The notes under the pieces: generated by a model
The model's input: the letters and a program-made list of their open reading frames with translations, nothing else
Told to the model about the DNA's origin: nothing
The model's database searches: none
Shown: one piece after another, positions 1 to 6,262 of the stretch
How positions within the stretch are numbered: the first letter of the stretch is position 1
Layout of the letters: every line of letters begins with the position of its first letter
Program-made: the position numbers and the translations under genes
Assembly (NCBI GenBank): GCA_903933085.1
Contig: CAIZIN010000009.1
Span: forward strand, 1 to 13,699
Source: an uncultured bacterium
GTDB taxonomy: Bacteria; Patescibacteriota; Minisyncoccia; Phycocordibacterales; CAIZIN01
Length of the DNA stretch: 13,699 nucleotides
Direction: 5' to 3'

Positions 1-97
1 CTTACGGTATTGCGTCGTGTTGTATGGGCGATTGTATTATGTGTGTAGCCCAAGATATCAAAGGGACATGCTGACCTGGCGTCATCCTCACCTTCCT

Positions 98-243
98 CCC
101 CCGCCGCAGAACACGAACTAAAACTAGTCGGTAGTATGTAGTGAGTAGTTGATAGAAAAAAGAGACACAATAAATTGCATTTCAAATTACTACAAACTAC
201 TCACTACCCACTACTCACTAGAGTTCACGTACTCTGGCGGGGG
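98..243 (-). other. Hairpin insertion in helix h40 of 16S rRNA (IVS-like)
   Basis: Between the conserved GGAAGG and GACTGCC segments, where E. coli h40 closes with a short loop, this gene has about 130 extra bases. The helix base is an 8-bp GC stem (98-105 with 236-243). Above it, two 28-nt arms at 124-151 and 194-221 are near-perfect inverted repeats, with about 5 mismatches by eye, built from short units like TAGTGAGTAG. They enclose a 42-nt AT-rich loop. No ORF or intron-like catalytic core is seen. Hairpin insertions of this type are known as intervening sequences and may be removed by RNase III or kept as an expansion segment; which applies here is not visible. Confidence 0.8.
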
Positions 244-468
244 CAGTCTCGGTTGACACGTATAACAACCAACGAGGGTTGCGCTCGTTACCCCACTGAA
301 GGGAACAGTTCAAACCACGAGCTGACGACGGCCATGCATCACCTGCCTAATTGTCCTTGCGGACTGTTACGTTTCTGCAACATTCAACTAGGTTTCAAAT
401 CTTGGTGAGGTTCTTCGGTTACCATCGAATTAAACCACATAATCCTCTGCTTGTGCGAGTCCCCGTCT

Positions 469-500
<32 letters not shown>

Positions 501-1254
501 ACCCAGGTGGATCACTTAACGCGTTAGCTACGCCTCTCAGAGGGTCGATACTCCGAAAAGCTAGTGATCATCGTTTAGGGCGTGGACTACTGGGGTATCT
601 AATCCCATTCGCTACCCACGCTTTCGTGTTTCAGCGTCAGAAATATGCCAGTGAACTGCCTTCGCTTTTGGTATTCCCCTATATATCAACGGATTTCACC
701 CCTACACATAGAGTTCTGTTCACCCCTCATACCCTCGAGCATTACCGTTTCCCCTGCATTTTGACAGTTAAGCTGCCATATTTAACAAGAGACTAATAAC
801 GCCGCCTACACACCCTTTACACCCAATAATTCCGGATAACGCTTGAGGCACTCGTATTACCGCTGCTGCTGGCACGAGTTTAGCAACCTCTTATTCATGG
901 ACTAATGTCAATAATTTCTTCATCCATAAAAGATGTTTACATCCCGAGGGACTTCATCCATCACGCGGCGTCGCTCCATCAGACTTTCGTCCATTGTGGA
1001 AGATTCTCGACTGCGGCCACCCGTAGGTGTATGGTCCGTGTCTCAGTACCATCGGTGGGGGTCACCCTCTCAGGTCCCCTAGCCGTCATTGCCTTGGTGA
1101 GCCGTTACCTCACCAACAAGCTGATAGCCCGCAGGCCGTTCCCAAAGCGTTAAAACTTTACTCCGAAGAGACCATCAAGTATTAGCTAACCTTTCGGCTA
1201 GTTATTCCTGACTTTGGGGTACGTACCTACGTGTTCCTACCTCGTTCGCCACTA

Positions 1255-1390
1255 ACTTATACTTCACACAGAAATCACCAGTTCATAAAGTTATCAAGTT
1301 TGTAAAGTTTTTAAAGTTGAATTCAAGAATTCACTTTATAACTTTCAACTTTCAACTTTCAACTAAATGCACTCTGTGTGAAGCATAAGT
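1255..1390 (-). other. Hairpin insertion in helix h6 (V1) of 16S rRNA
   Basis: The short V1 hairpin h6 is replaced by a long one. Arms at 1255-1271 and 1374-1390 form a 17-bp helix with a single G-U pair. The 102 bases between them contain runs of a GTTGAAA-like unit on one side and AAAGTTT-like units on the other, which can pair with each other. h6 is a known site of intervening sequences in other bacteria. The flanks (GCAAGTCGAACGG before, GTGGCGAACG after, read on the minus strand) are normal 16S sequence. Confidence 0.8.
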
Positions 1391-1460
1391 CCGTTCGACT
1401 TGCATGCCTTATCCACGCCGCCAGCGTTCATCCTGAGCTAGGATCAAACTCTCAATAAAA

Positions 1461-1646
1461 ATAAATACAAATTAATGTAACTATCCGGAACGGAACAAAA
1501 TAAAAGACAGTAAAGTATTTTATGTTGCACCTTGTTAGAGAATTTGATTTCGCTCCAATTATTTTTCCTAAAAGAATAGACGATTTTTAAAAATCGTACT
1601 AAACAATTCAATTTTCAAATTACTTATCCCTACTCCTTAGTAGGTA
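1461..1646 (-). other. Transcribed leader of the rrn operon
   Basis: About 185 AT-rich bases lie between the inferred start of transcription and the 16S 5' end. There is no ORF of note. It contains an 18-bp perfect palindrome at 1580-1597 (ACGATTTTTAAAAATCGT). A TTCTCTAACA stretch on the minus strand near 1533-1542 faintly resembles an antitermination boxA, but the match is weak. Leader sequences usually pair with the 16S 3' flank for processing; that partner is outside the window. Confidence 0.5.
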
Positions 1647-1652
1647 GAAAGT

Positions 1653-1680
1653 ATTATACTCAGAACTGTCGTTTGGTCAA
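1653..1680 (-). promoter_or_regulatory. rrn operon promoter
   Basis: On the minus strand, TTGACC (1675-1680), a 16-base spacer and a perfect TATAAT (1653-1658) form a strong sigma70-type promoter facing the 16S gene. The 40 bases upstream of the -35 are AT-rich and could act as an UP element. It lies just downstream of the argS terminator, so the rrn operon appears to be an independent unit. Confidence 0.85.
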
Positions 1681-1718
1681 GCATTTAAAGCCCTATATAA
1701 TATGGCCTTATTTAGGTA

Positions 1719-1750
1719 CCAAAAAACCCTTTAAATAAAGGGTTTTTTGG
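1719..1750 (-). terminator. Intrinsic terminator after argS
   Basis: Perfect inverted repeat with 14-base arms and a 4-base loop. The core CCCTTT/AAAGGG is flanked by A6 and T6, so it gives a U-tract in either direction. It lies 139 bases beyond the argS stop and just before the rrn promoter on the same strand. Confidence 0.85.
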
Positions 1751-1777
1751 ACTAATTGCATATCTGATTGTATTTTT

Positions 1778-1804
1778 GTCATTCTCGCGAATGCGGGAAT
1801 CCAG
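1778..1804. repeat. Short hairpin repeat resembling a widespread dispersed repeat
   Basis: A GTCATTCTCGCGAATGCGGG-type sequence ending in AATCCAG. It folds into an 8-bp stem (ATTCTCGC with GCGGGAAT, one G-U) around GAAT. It closely resembles a dispersed intergenic repeat of the form GTCATTCCCGCG...CGGGAATCCAG seen in many bacterial genomes. This is recognition from memory; only one copy is present here. Confidence 0.45.
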
Positions 1805-1817
1805 GCTAAATATATAG

Positions 1818-1853
1818 TATCCCGCCCATAAATTCTTAAAGATGGGCGGGATA
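1818..1853. repeat. 12-bp perfect hairpin downstream of argS
   Basis: TATCCCGCCCAT and ATGGGCGGGATA are perfect 12-base arms around a 12-base AT-rich loop, 35 bases beyond the argS stop. There is no U-tract on either strand, so it is more likely an mRNA 3'-end stabilising or processing hairpin than a complete terminator. Confidence 0.6.
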
Positions 1854-1888
1854 ATGAAAAACATAGTCACTTCGTTCGTTGTTTTACA

Positions 1889-3637
1889 TCACATTCTTTC
1901 TGGAACTCTGATTCCGAGCAAATAAAGGCCATTCCAGAGGATATTATGTACAGCTTGTGTAATTCCCAATCTATATTGAGTCTCTTCTCCAGCTTCTATG
2001 ATTTTATTGTTTGCATAAAATCCATTGAAAGCAGAGGCTAATTCCATAAGGTATGAAACGATATAATGAGGGGATTTCTCATCTGATGCCCTCAAAACAA
2101 TCTCTGGGAAACGATAAAGTAGATGTTCGATTTTATAGATTTCTTTTTGCATTGTTTCAAATGACATAGCTTTATTTTTATAGTCAGCTTTTTCCAAAAC
2201 AGAATTTGCACGCACTGCCGTGTATTGCAAATATGGACCTGAATCCCCTTCAAAAGAAATAGCTTTTGATTTATCAAAAATAATATTTCCTCCGGGAGCT
2301 TGACGTAAGACAGAATATTTAATGGCTGAAACAGCTACAAATTCTGCTATTTGATTTTTTATCTCCTGTGGTAATTCTCTATCCTTCACAATTTCCCGAA
2401 CAGACTCTTCTGTTTCTAAAATAAGCGATTCGCCAGTAATCACATTCCCTTTTCGAGAAGACATCTTACCCTCAGGCACACGAAGCATTCCATGGGATAG
2501 ATGTTCAGTTTTACCAGCAACAGTAGAATCAATTTCAGAAAGAGCTTTAAGCATTACTTTGAAATAATCATCCTGCTCGTTTGCGGTAATAATTATTGAT
2601 TTATCAACAGGATATTCTTTGTATTTTCTAATAGCGTGAGCTACGTCTTTTGCCTCATACATTGGTAAACCTTGGGAACTTACAAAAACACGTGTATGAA
2701 GACCATATTTTTCACCCTTGAAAACTATAGCCCCATCACTTTTCTCAAAGACGCCCTTTTCAACATATTCATTCACAATCTTTAAAGCATCTTCTGCGAC
2801 TTCACTTTCAAAATAATAATGGTCAAATTTTGTGCCAAGTAATTTGTAAATTTCTTCAAAATGTTCAAGTGACCAAGAACGTGCCAAATCATAATAATGA
2901 TTTACATCTGGATCAGATTTTTCATAAGCTTTTTTATTTATAATTTTAATCTCTTCGGCTGATTCAGAATTATCTTCATATTGATCAGATCCATATGCGT
3001 ATGCTTCCCCAACAAACTTTACTTTATTTGACACAGAATCACTTTCTTTTGGAAAAGCATCCTTCTTCTGCATAAGCCCCCAAATAGTCTTCCCGATATG
3101 AAGACCCATATCTCCTTGATATGTAATACGAGTCACTTTAGCACCACTATATTCGAAAACTCTCGAGATAGACTCCCCTAAAATATTCCCCATCAAATGT
3201 CCAATATGAAAAGGCTTCAAAACATTTGTATTTGTATATTCTAAAATTATTTCTTTTCCAGCCAAGTTGTCATTTGTTCCATAAGCTTCACCTTTCTCTA
3301 GAATTGTTTTCAATTCCAAAGCAAAAAATTCTTTTGATAAATAAAAGTTTATAAAACCAGGACCAGCAGTCTCAACTTTCGAAATCGAGCTTGGTAAGTT
3401 TTTTTTCACTTCTTCTAAAATAGTACCCGCCAACTCACGTGGAGTCTTGCCAACTTGCTTTGAAAGCACAAGAGCAACATTCGTCGAAAAATCCCCAAAA
3501 TCAACATTGTCTGGGTGTTCAATAACAAACGAAGTCTTCGGCAATCCCAAAGCCTCGCACGCATCATCAATAAGTTTTTTGATTATATCTTGTATCACAG
3601 TGATTCTTAGTTTAGACGAAAAATGTGATTTTAGCAA
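1889..3637 (-). CDS. argS: Arginine--tRNA ligase
   Basis: Class I aminoacyl-tRNA synthetase that charges tRNA-Arg with arginine in the cytoplasm. The N-terminal Add-1-type domain (with FGDFSTNVAL near residue 47) is followed by the catalytic domain. That domain carries the HIGH signature as KPFHIGH (residues 141-147) and a KMSKS-type loop as EGKMSSRKGN (389-398). Many bacterial ArgRS enzymes lack an intact KMSKS. The protein ends with the DALR anticodon-binding domain and a terminal RVPERM. At 582 residues it is of normal length. The start is uncertain: the longest frame begins with TTG at 3637, but family N-termini resemble VIQDIIKKLIDDA, which would start at a GTG at 3598 (569 residues). 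Neither has a clear Shine-Dalgarno sequence. It has its own terminator and appears monocistronic. Confidence 0.95.
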   Translation of the reverse strand: MLKSHFSSKLRITVIQDIIKKLIDDACEALGLPKTSFVIEHPDNVDFGDFSTNVALVLSKQVGKTPRELAGTILEEVKKNLPSSISKVETAGPGFINFYLSKEFFALELKTILEKGEAYGTNDNLAGKEIILEYTNTNVLKPFHIGHLMGNILGESISRVFEYSGAKVTRITYQGDMGLHIGKTIWGLMQKKDAFPKESDSVSNKVKFVGEAYAYGSDQYEDNSESAEEIKIINKKAYEKSDPDVNHYYDLARSWSLEHFEEIYKLLGTKFDHYYFESEVAEDALKIVNEYVEKGVFEKSDGAIVFKGEKYGLHTRVFVSSQGLPMYEAKDVAHAIRKYKEYPVDKSIIITANEQDDYFKVMLKALSEIDSTVAGKTEHLSHGMLRVPEGKMSSRKGNVITGESLILETEESVREIVKDRELPQEIKNQIAEFVAVSAIKYSVLRQAPGGNIIFDKSKAISFEGDSGPYLQYTAVRANSVLEKADYKNKAMSFETMQKEIYKIEHLLYRFPEIVLRASDEKSPHYIVSYLMELASAFNGFYANNKIIEAGEETQYRLGITQAVHNILWNGLYLLGIRVPERM

Positions 3638-3678
3638 AGGGTAAAATATTCTAATTGTTGTAATGTTCTAGTTGTTCT

Positions 3679-3732
3679 AAATAATACATACACTCAAATG
3701 CGCGGTCGCGCATTTGAGTGTATGTATTATTT
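3679..3732. terminator. 26-bp perfect palindrome after dut, probable terminator
   Basis: Perfect inverted repeat: arms 3679-3704 and 3707-3732 around two central bases, with a GC-only apex (GCGCG/CGCGC) and AT-rich base. It stands 32 bases beyond the dut stop and about 40 bases upstream of argS. On the minus strand only a short broken U-tract (UAUUAUUU) follows; on the plus strand the U-tract is better. It most likely ends dut transcription and insulates argS. Confidence 0.65.
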
Positions 3733-3764
3733 TTTCATTTTGCATTTTTAATTTTAAATTAGTA

Positions 3765-4187
3765 TCATTTCCCTGTCGAGCCAAAATTTCCTCCACCTCT
3801 CGAAGAATCTGACAGCTCATTCACCTCTTCTAAGTCTGCTATCACCACAGGGTAAATTACTAGTTGTGCAATTTTATCACCTTTAGATATTTTATATGAT
3901 TCAGAACTAAGATTAATTAGGTTCACATTATACTCACCTCTATACCCAGCATCAAAAACTCCCCCCATTGTATGTATTCCGTATTTCATCGGCAGACTAC
4001 TTTTATCCTTCACAATGGCTGCAAAACCAGTTTCAAACTCCAAAGCAAAACCAACAGGAAAAATCCTTCTCTCCCCCACTTTTAATTCATAATCTTCGAG
4101 TGAATACATATCCATCCCCACATCTCCAGGATGAGCATATGTCGGTAACTTTGCATCATCATTTAATTTTTTAATTTTTATTTTCAT
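3765..4187 (-). CDS. dut: dUTP diphosphatase (dUTPase)
   Basis: Hydrolyses dUTP to dUMP and pyrophosphate, keeping uracil out of DNA and supplying dUMP to thymidylate synthase. All five trimeric dUTPase motifs are visible in the 140-residue protein. Motif 1 is HPGDVGMDMYS (19-29) and motif 2 is KDKSSLPMKYG (60-70). Motif 3 is GVFDAGYRGEYNV (76-88), containing the catalytic Asp. Motif 4 is GDKIAQLVIYP (103-113), and motif 5 is SRGGGNFGSTG near the C-terminus. The ATG at 4187 is preferred over an in-frame TTG at 4211. It gives the normal family N-terminus and lies 7 bases after a TAAAAT -10-like hexamer with no Shine-Dalgarno, fitting a leaderless start. It is a single gene between two long palindromes and acts in the same pathway as thyA. 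Confidence 0.95.
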   Translation of the reverse strand: MKIKIKKLNDDAKLPTYAHPGDVGMDMYSLEDYELKVGERRIFPVGFALEFETGFAAIVKDKSSLPMKYGIHTMGGVFDAGYRGEYNVNLINLSSESYKISKGDKIAQLVIYPVVIADLEEVNELSDSSRGGGNFGSTGK

Positions 4188-4194
4188 ATTCGTA

Positions 4195-4223
4195 ATTTTA
4201 CCATATTTCAAACTGCATCCAAA
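4195..4223 (-). promoter_or_regulatory. Putative leaderless promoter of dut
   Basis: TAAAAT at 4195-4200 ends 7 bases before the dut ATG, so transcription would begin at or next to the A of the start codon. A weak -35 (TTTGGA, 4218-4223) lies 17 bases upstream. The -35 abuts the 42-bp palindrome at 4225-4266. Confidence 0.5.
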
Positions 4224-4224
4224 C

Positions 4225-4266
4225 TTAACGAAATAACTGTACCGGCCGGTACAGTTATTTCGTTAA
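4225..4266. repeat. 42-bp perfect palindrome upstream of dut
   Basis: Two 21-base arms with no spacer; the centre is ACCGGCCGGT and the flanks are AT-rich. It sits directly upstream of the inferred dut -35 and downstream of the glyA terminator. No U-tract follows on the minus strand, and glyA already has a good terminator. It could therefore be an operator for a dimeric regulator, a cruciform-forming site or a back-up terminator; the sequence does not decide this. Confidence 0.6.
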
Positions 4267-4285
4267 ATCAAAAATACACACAAAG

Positions 4286-4313
4286 AAAAAACATCTCAAT
4301 TAGAGATGTTTTT
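4286..4313 (-). terminator. Intrinsic terminator after glyA
   Basis: ACATCTC/GAGATGT stem with a 5-base loop. The arms are extended by A and T runs, and a U-tract follows on the minus strand. It begins 14 bases beyond the glyA stop. Confidence 0.85.
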
Positions 4314-4327
4314 GAAGGGTTAATAGA

Positions 4328-5530
4328 TTACTTAGTCTTCAAGATTTTATCTATCTTTCGTGCAATACCAATAAAATCCTTTTCCTTCTTACCTCTTGTT
4401 GTTTCAGCTGCAGATCCTAGGCGGATTCCTGATGGATCAAAGGCACTTCTTGTTTCTCCTGGGATAGTATTCTTATTTACTATAATTCCAGCTTTCTCAA
4501 GCCTATCACTAGCTTCTGTGCCAGAAATACCCTTTCCTCCCATCCAGACATCCACAAGCACCAAATGGCTCTCTGTGCCGTGAGATACCACATGCCAACC
4601 AAGCCTCATAAGTTCATCAGCTAGAGCTTTAGCATTCTTTTTTACCTGAATTGCATACTTTTTAAATTCTGGCGTTCCCGCCTCTTTTAAAGCCACTGCC
4701 ACTGCTGCCACCTGATTCATATGTGGACCTCCTTGAAGTCCAGGGAAAACAGCCTTATCAATAAGGTCACCAAATGTTTGTTCTTTGCCTTTTTTATCTT
4801 TTACAATTTTATCTCTCCTAGAAAAAATTAAAGCACTTCGTGGACCTCGCAAAGTTTTATGAACTGTTGTTGTTACCACATCAGTATATTCAAAAGGGCT
4901 TGGATATTGTTTACCAGCGACCAAGCCTGCAAAATGTGACATATCACACATAAGGATCGCTCCACAAGAATCTGCAATATCTCTAAACTTTTTAAAATCA
5001 ACAACTCTTGGATACGCAGTAAAACCACAAACAATAATATTTGGCTTTTCTTTTTTAGCGAGCTTTTTTAATTCATCATAATTTATAACCTCTGTTTTTT
5101 CATCAACACCATATGGAATTTGTTCCCAAAATTTTCCAGTCGCAGAAACTTTATGCCCATGAGTAAGATGTCCTCCATGTGAAAGTGACATTCCCATTAT
5201 CTTCCCTTCTTTTGGTACAAGCGCAGTATAAACAGCCAAGTTTGCAGGAGAGCCTGAAAGTGGTTGAACGTTGACTGCCCATTTATTATTTGAAAGTTCA
5301 AAAAGTTTCAATGCTCTTTCTTGAGCAAGAATTTCAATTTTATCCACAACCTCATTTCCACCATAATAACGCTTACCCGGATATCCTTCTGCATACTTAT
5401 TCGTAAGTTCTGAACCAAGAGCTTCAAGAACATCTTTTGAAACGATGTTTTCTGATGCAATAAGATTAATAACTTTTTTCTGCCTTTCTTTTTCAGCTTT
5501 AATAAGCTTTGCAATTTGGGTGTCTTTCAT
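4328..5530 (-). CDS. glyA: Serine hydroxymethyltransferase
   Basis: PLP enzyme that converts serine and tetrahydrofolate to glycine and 5,10-methylene-THF, the one-carbon donor for ThyA. The 400-residue protein is near normal length. Visible signatures are NLIASENIVS (22-31), KYAEGYPGKRYYGGNE (45-60) and the PLP-site segment CDMSHFAGLVAG (195-206). VTTTVHKTLRGPRS (219-232) carries the Schiff-base lysine K225, and a glycine-rich FPGLQGGPHMN segment follows. No residue expected for activity is obviously missing. It lies 38 bases after the P-loop kinase gene on the same strand, so the two may be co-transcribed. A TAAAAT hexamer 7 bases before its ATG suggests it also has its own leaderless promoter. 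In this window it closes the folate half of the thymidylate cycle with thyA and the DHFR-family gene. Confidence 0.96.
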   Translation of the reverse strand: MKDTQIAKLIKAEKERQKKVINLIASENIVSKDVLEALGSELTNKYAEGYPGKRYYGGNEVVDKIEILAQERALKLFELSNNKWAVNVQPLSGSPANLAVYTALVPKEGKIMGMSLSHGGHLTHGHKVSATGKFWEQIPYGVDEKTEVINYDELKKLAKKEKPNIIVCGFTAYPRVVDFKKFRDIADSCGAILMCDMSHFAGLVAGKQYPSPFEYTDVVTTTVHKTLRGPRSALIFSRRDKIVKDKKGKEQTFGDLIDKAVFPGLQGGPHMNQVAAVAVALKEAGTPEFKKYAIQVKKNAKALADELMRLGWHVVSHGTESHLVLVDVWMGGKGISGTEASDRLEKAGIIVNKNTIPGETRSAFDPSGIRLGSAAETTRGKKEKDFIGIARKIDKILKTK

Positions 5531-5537
5531 GGGTTCT

Positions 5538-5565
5538 ATTTTACCGCTCCTTCAAGAAAACACAA
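5538..5565 (-). promoter_or_regulatory. Putative leaderless promoter of glyA
   Basis: TAAAAT (5538-5543) ends 7 bases before the glyA ATG; a partial -35 (TTGTGT, 5560-5565) lies 16 bases further upstream. A GGAG is present but about 16 bases from the start codon, too far to act as a Shine-Dalgarno. Confidence 0.5.
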
Positions 5566-5568
5566 ACT

Positions 5569-6120
5569 CTACTTAATTTTTAAAATCAGAACATCAATTT
5601 GTTTATGGAATTCGTTTAGATTACCATCATTATTTAGACAATATTCAGCTTTTTCCATTACTTCAGGAATCGTTGCTTCTGTTTCGCTTTCGTGATCCTC
5701 CATAAATTCCCCATAGGTTTTTTCAGCATCTCCGATATTTTCATTTCTTAATTTCATTCTTTCATATCTCAATTTTGAATCAGCTTCAATTCGAACAAGT
5801 TTAAAATGTGGAAGAACTGAGAGATGATCAATGTCTTCAAGTCGACGAACCCCATCAACTACCACAATATCCGAATCAAGCGCCCTAGCATCAGATGCTA
5901 TCACTTTCGCAAATAAGTCTTGCCCGAATTTTTCTCGTAAGGAAATAGATAGACTCACCATATTATCTCTACTTACTTCTATATTAAGTCGATTTAACAC
6001 ATCACGAATAGGTGTCGAAAATTTACAGCTCTTTGCGCCATATTTTTCATTTAAATATTTTTTTGCTTCATCTTTACCACTAGCCATTTCCCCCACTAGA
6101 CCAATTATTAATTTTTGCAT
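5569..6120 (-). CDS. P-loop nucleotide/nucleoside-phosphate kinase-like protein
   Basis: Small 183-residue P-loop NTPase. The Walker A motif is GEMASGKDEA (10-19), immediately after an N-terminal beta strand (KLIIGLV). The second strand, DIVVVDGVRRLEDID (84-98), carries the Walker B aspartate in a VDGVR context typical of the dephospho-CoA kinase/UPF0200-like kinases. The segment KLRYERMKLRNENIGD supplies the arginines of a kinase lid. The C-terminal part (AEYCLNNDGNLNEFHKQ) matches the usual end of this fold. The substrate cannot be read from the sequence. Its position between glyA and the divergent thyA makes a deoxynucleoside monophosphate kinase an attractive guess, with dephospho-CoA kinase the main alternative. 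Its start lies 6 bases after TATACT with no Shine-Dalgarno. Confidence 0.75.
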   Translation of the reverse strand: MQKLIIGLVGEMASGKDEAKKYLNEKYGAKSCKFSTPIRDVLNRLNIEVSRDNMVSLSISLREKFGQDLFAKVIASDARALDSDIVVVDGVRRLEDIDHLSVLPHFKLVRIEADSKLRYERMKLRNENIGDAEKTYGEFMEDHESETEATIPEVMEKAEYCLNNDGNLNEFHKQIDVLILKIK

Positions 6121-6126
6121 ATTTTA

Positions 6127-6156
6127 AGTATATCAACTTTATCCAAATATCGATAA
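6127..6156 (-). promoter_or_regulatory. Putative leaderless promoter of the P-loop kinase gene
   Basis: TATACT at 6127-6132 ends 6 bases before the ATG at 6120. The -35 is poor (TTATCG, 18 bases upstream). It is divergent from the thyA promoter across a 142-base intergenic region. Confidence 0.5.
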
Positions 6157-6226
6157 TAAATAAATTTGAATTATCTATATATAAAAAATGAAATATAACA
6201 TAATCACGATTACCTTATGTCAATAT

Positions 6227-6255
6227 GTGATAGTTCCATCATTTCGTAGTAAACT
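6227..6255 (+). promoter_or_regulatory. Putative leaderless promoter of thyA
   Basis: GTGATA (6227-6232, four of six -35 consensus bases), a 17-base spacer and TAAACT (6250-6255) end 7 bases before the ATG at 6263. This arrangement also argues against the upstream in-frame ATG at 6188. Confidence 0.5.
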
Positions 6256-6262
6256 TAGCAGT

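Noticed and set aside
124..221. CRISPR-like array from the repeated TAGTGAG units
   Set aside because: The units are about 7 bases, are contiguous and form inverted arms of one hairpin, with no spacers. The 19-bp repeats at the right edge are also only two, 184 bases apart.
98..243. Self-splicing intron or homing endonuclease insertion in 16S
   Set aside because: The insert has no ORF and no intron core; it is a simple hairpin extension of h40.
6166..6204. Alternative thyA promoter with TATAAC or CATAAT
   Set aside because: No -35 at acceptable spacing was found, and the TAAACT site next to the ATG fits the pattern of the other genes better.
6188..6262. 25-residue N-terminal extension of thyA from an upstream ATG
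   Set aside because: The extension does not resemble ThyA, and the likely -10 (TAAACT, 6250-6255) lies inside it, so it would probably not be transcribed.
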